From positions 1 through 36,021 of IMG/VR virus record IMGVR_UViG_3300014962_000024: a DNA stretch of 36,021 nt, one strand, 5' to 3'. Source of the stretch: a virus. This document shows positions 35,116 through 36,021 of this stretch, one piece after another. The notes beneath the pieces are model-generated. The model saw nothing but the letters and a program-made list of their open reading frames with translations, searched no databases and was not told where the DNA came from. The position numbers and the translations under genes are program-made. How positions within the stretch are numbered: the stretch's first letter is position 1; each line of letters starts with the position of its first letter.

Positions 35116-35942
35116 AACCGAACGATAAAGCGATTGAGGCGGCGCTTCTAGCTGCAAAAACAGTCCTTTGCAATGATGAAATTACGATTGACAGCGCAAT
35201 TTTTGCCGCTGTTAACGCCGCCTACGCCGCGCAATTCCAGAGCGAGGAATATGCGGGGTTGGTGAAATTTATTCGTGAGTTTGCCAGAAAAGAGCAACTT
35301 AAACGCTATGGAGTTAGAAACCCCTTAGACGACGCCGCCGACGCTATTGAGGCGTTGCTGGCGGAGCGGGATGATTTTGCAGAACAACTTGCATTGCGTT
35401 CCGAAAGCGGCATGGCAAAAGATATGCAAGAGATTATGCGTATCAACAATAAACTAGTGGCCGAGCGGGATGCTTTGAAAGCCGAGAACGATCAGCATAA
35501 ATCAGTTTATCAAAAATACGTCGAAGCCATTGACCGCATGAATGGAACGCCTTGCGAGCAGGTGCGTCACCATTACGAAGTATCTGAATTGCGCTCCGAA
35601 CTCGCCTTAGCGGTCTCTGAACGCGACGCCCTCGCCGCCCGTCTCGCGCCTGTGGATGACGAGGCGCTGGTGGAGATGGCGGCTGTCGCTATACGGCGGA
35701 ACAAATTTGAACGAACTGGACGCTTAGATTGTTTCGATCCCAGTAATTTAACGCCGGAGGAATTAGGAGAAGGCCGCGCCGCCATCGCCGCCATCCGCCC
35801 GCATATCGAGGCGGCGGAGAGGGAGAGGTGTGCGAAGATCGCAGAAGGAAACTACGAAAAATTAGAGCCAGCTTCACAGAATAGCGAACATTATAAAAAC
35901 GGCAGGCTTGCCGCCGCCGCAGCAATCAGGAGCGGGAAATGA
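35112..35942 (+). CDS. 276-aa coiled-coil accessory protein
   Basis: Begins with the MKPNDKAIEAALLAAKTVL...YAAQFQSEEYAGL module shared with the 34529 gene, then a long coiled coil (residues 75-180; LLAERDDFAEQLALRSES..., AERDALKAENDQHKSVYQKYVEAI, SELRSELALAVSERDALAARLAP) and a C-terminal stretch with LVEMAAVAIRRNKFE and RERCAKIAEGNYEKL. This is a widespread modular phage accessory type (Ead/DUF-like arrays) without known function. Confidence 0.65.
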   Translation: MKPNDKAIEAALLAAKTVLCNDEITIDSAIFAAVNAAYAAQFQSEEYAGLVKFIREFARKEQLKRYGVRNPLDDAADAIEALLAERDDFAEQLALRSESGMAKDMQEIMRINNKLVAERDALKAENDQHKSVYQKYVEAIDRMNGTPCEQVRHHYEVSELRSELALAVSERDALAARLAPVDDEALVEMAAVAIRRNKFERTGRLDCFDPSNLTPEELGEGRAAIAAIRPHIEAAERERCAKIAEGNYEKLEPASQNSEHYKNGRLAAAAAIRSGK

Positions 35943-36021
35943 GTGACCAATACAAAATTGGCTATACAGACGGCTATAATGATGGATATTCAGACGGCCA
36001 TGATGATGGACTGGTGGAATG
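35939..36021 (+). CDS. Partial small protein, Tyr/Gly/Asp-repeat start
   Basis: ATG overlaps the preceding stop as ATGA. The visible residues MSDQYKIGYTDGYNDGYSDG show a repeating GY(T/N/S)DG pattern, frequent in short phage proteins. The gene runs out of the window. Confidence 0.55.
   Translation, partial: MSDQYKIGYTDGYNDGYSDGHDDGLVE

Noticed and set aside
1-36021. Search for integrase, phage RNA polymerase, holin/endolysin and tail-tube genes
   Set aside because: None could be recognised in any gene of the window; lifestyle and lysis therefore cannot be decided here.

Overview
This window is most of a tailed-phage (Caudoviricetes) genome or prophage, probably podovirus-like, with a fairly GC-rich, gene-dense sequence. 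An alphaproteobacterial host is suggested by a phage-borne GcrA-like protein (33503-34012), because GcrA cell-cycle regulators are a hallmark of Alphaproteobacteria. The tail-fibre and small structural proteins fit this only by resemblance. No integrase, RNA polymerase, lysis cassette or tail-tube/internal virion genes are visible. The left end cuts a structural gene and the right end cuts a small accessory gene, so the genome continues on both sides.

Layout. (1) 1-7838, minus strand: virion morphogenesis operon, read leftwards from the portal through three tiny proteins, a scaffold-like protein, the major capsid protein, two head-tail connector proteins, a tail protein, a fibre-like protein and small downstream genes. 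Most stops and starts overlap. (2) 7839-9824, plus strand: small and large terminase, divergent from the portal. (3) 9821-11309, minus strand: an AlpA/excisionase-like HTH protein, a spacer with four 11-bp phased repeats, and a three-gene cassette that begins with a signal-peptide protein behind a near-consensus sigma-70 promoter. (4) 11310-13538: mostly non-coding, with a structured GC-rich part, several hairpins and terminators, a perfect 18-bp inverted repeat and an AT-rich island with iteron-like repeats (candidate origin). (5) 13539-22929, plus strand: about 25 mostly tiny genes, including a degenerate HNH protein, a pentapeptide-repeat protein, a DUF5983-like protein, an AT-hook mini-protein, a pyrimidine-dimer-glycosylase-like protein, and a MoxR-type AAA+ ATPase with an HExxH/VWA partner. 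(6) 22997-34545, plus strand: replication and nucleotide module: family A DNA polymerase (Leu at the 762 position), winged-helix protein, Cas4/RecB-like Fe-S nuclease, VRR-NUC nuclease, SNF2-type helicase, SSB-like protein, AEP primase fused to a DUF927-type helicase, GcrA-like regulator and dCTP-deaminase-family enzyme. (7) 34529-36021: modular, lower-GC accessory genes.

The most unusual signal is a dispersed short palindrome, roughly TTACCC-N(3-5)-GGGTAA. Nearly 30 plus-strand genes from 12172 to 29563 are preceded by a version whose left arm often carries the upstream stop codon and whose right arm carries the Shine-Dalgarno (consensus TAACCCnnaGGAGTAACC-ATG). About 20 more copies lie inside coding sequence in all three reading frames, so the DNA or RNA motif, not the peptide, seems to be conserved. 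It recalls the start-associated sequences and stoperators of some mycobacteriophages, but the sequence is different. Its role is unknown.

How the genes work together: host RNA polymerase probably transcribes everything (sigma-70-like promoters, no phage polymerase). The right-hand module copies the DNA with primase-helicase, PolA, SSB and nucleases. Terminases fill heads built by the left-hand operon. The many small genes and the MoxR-VWA pair probably act on the host, but this is inference.
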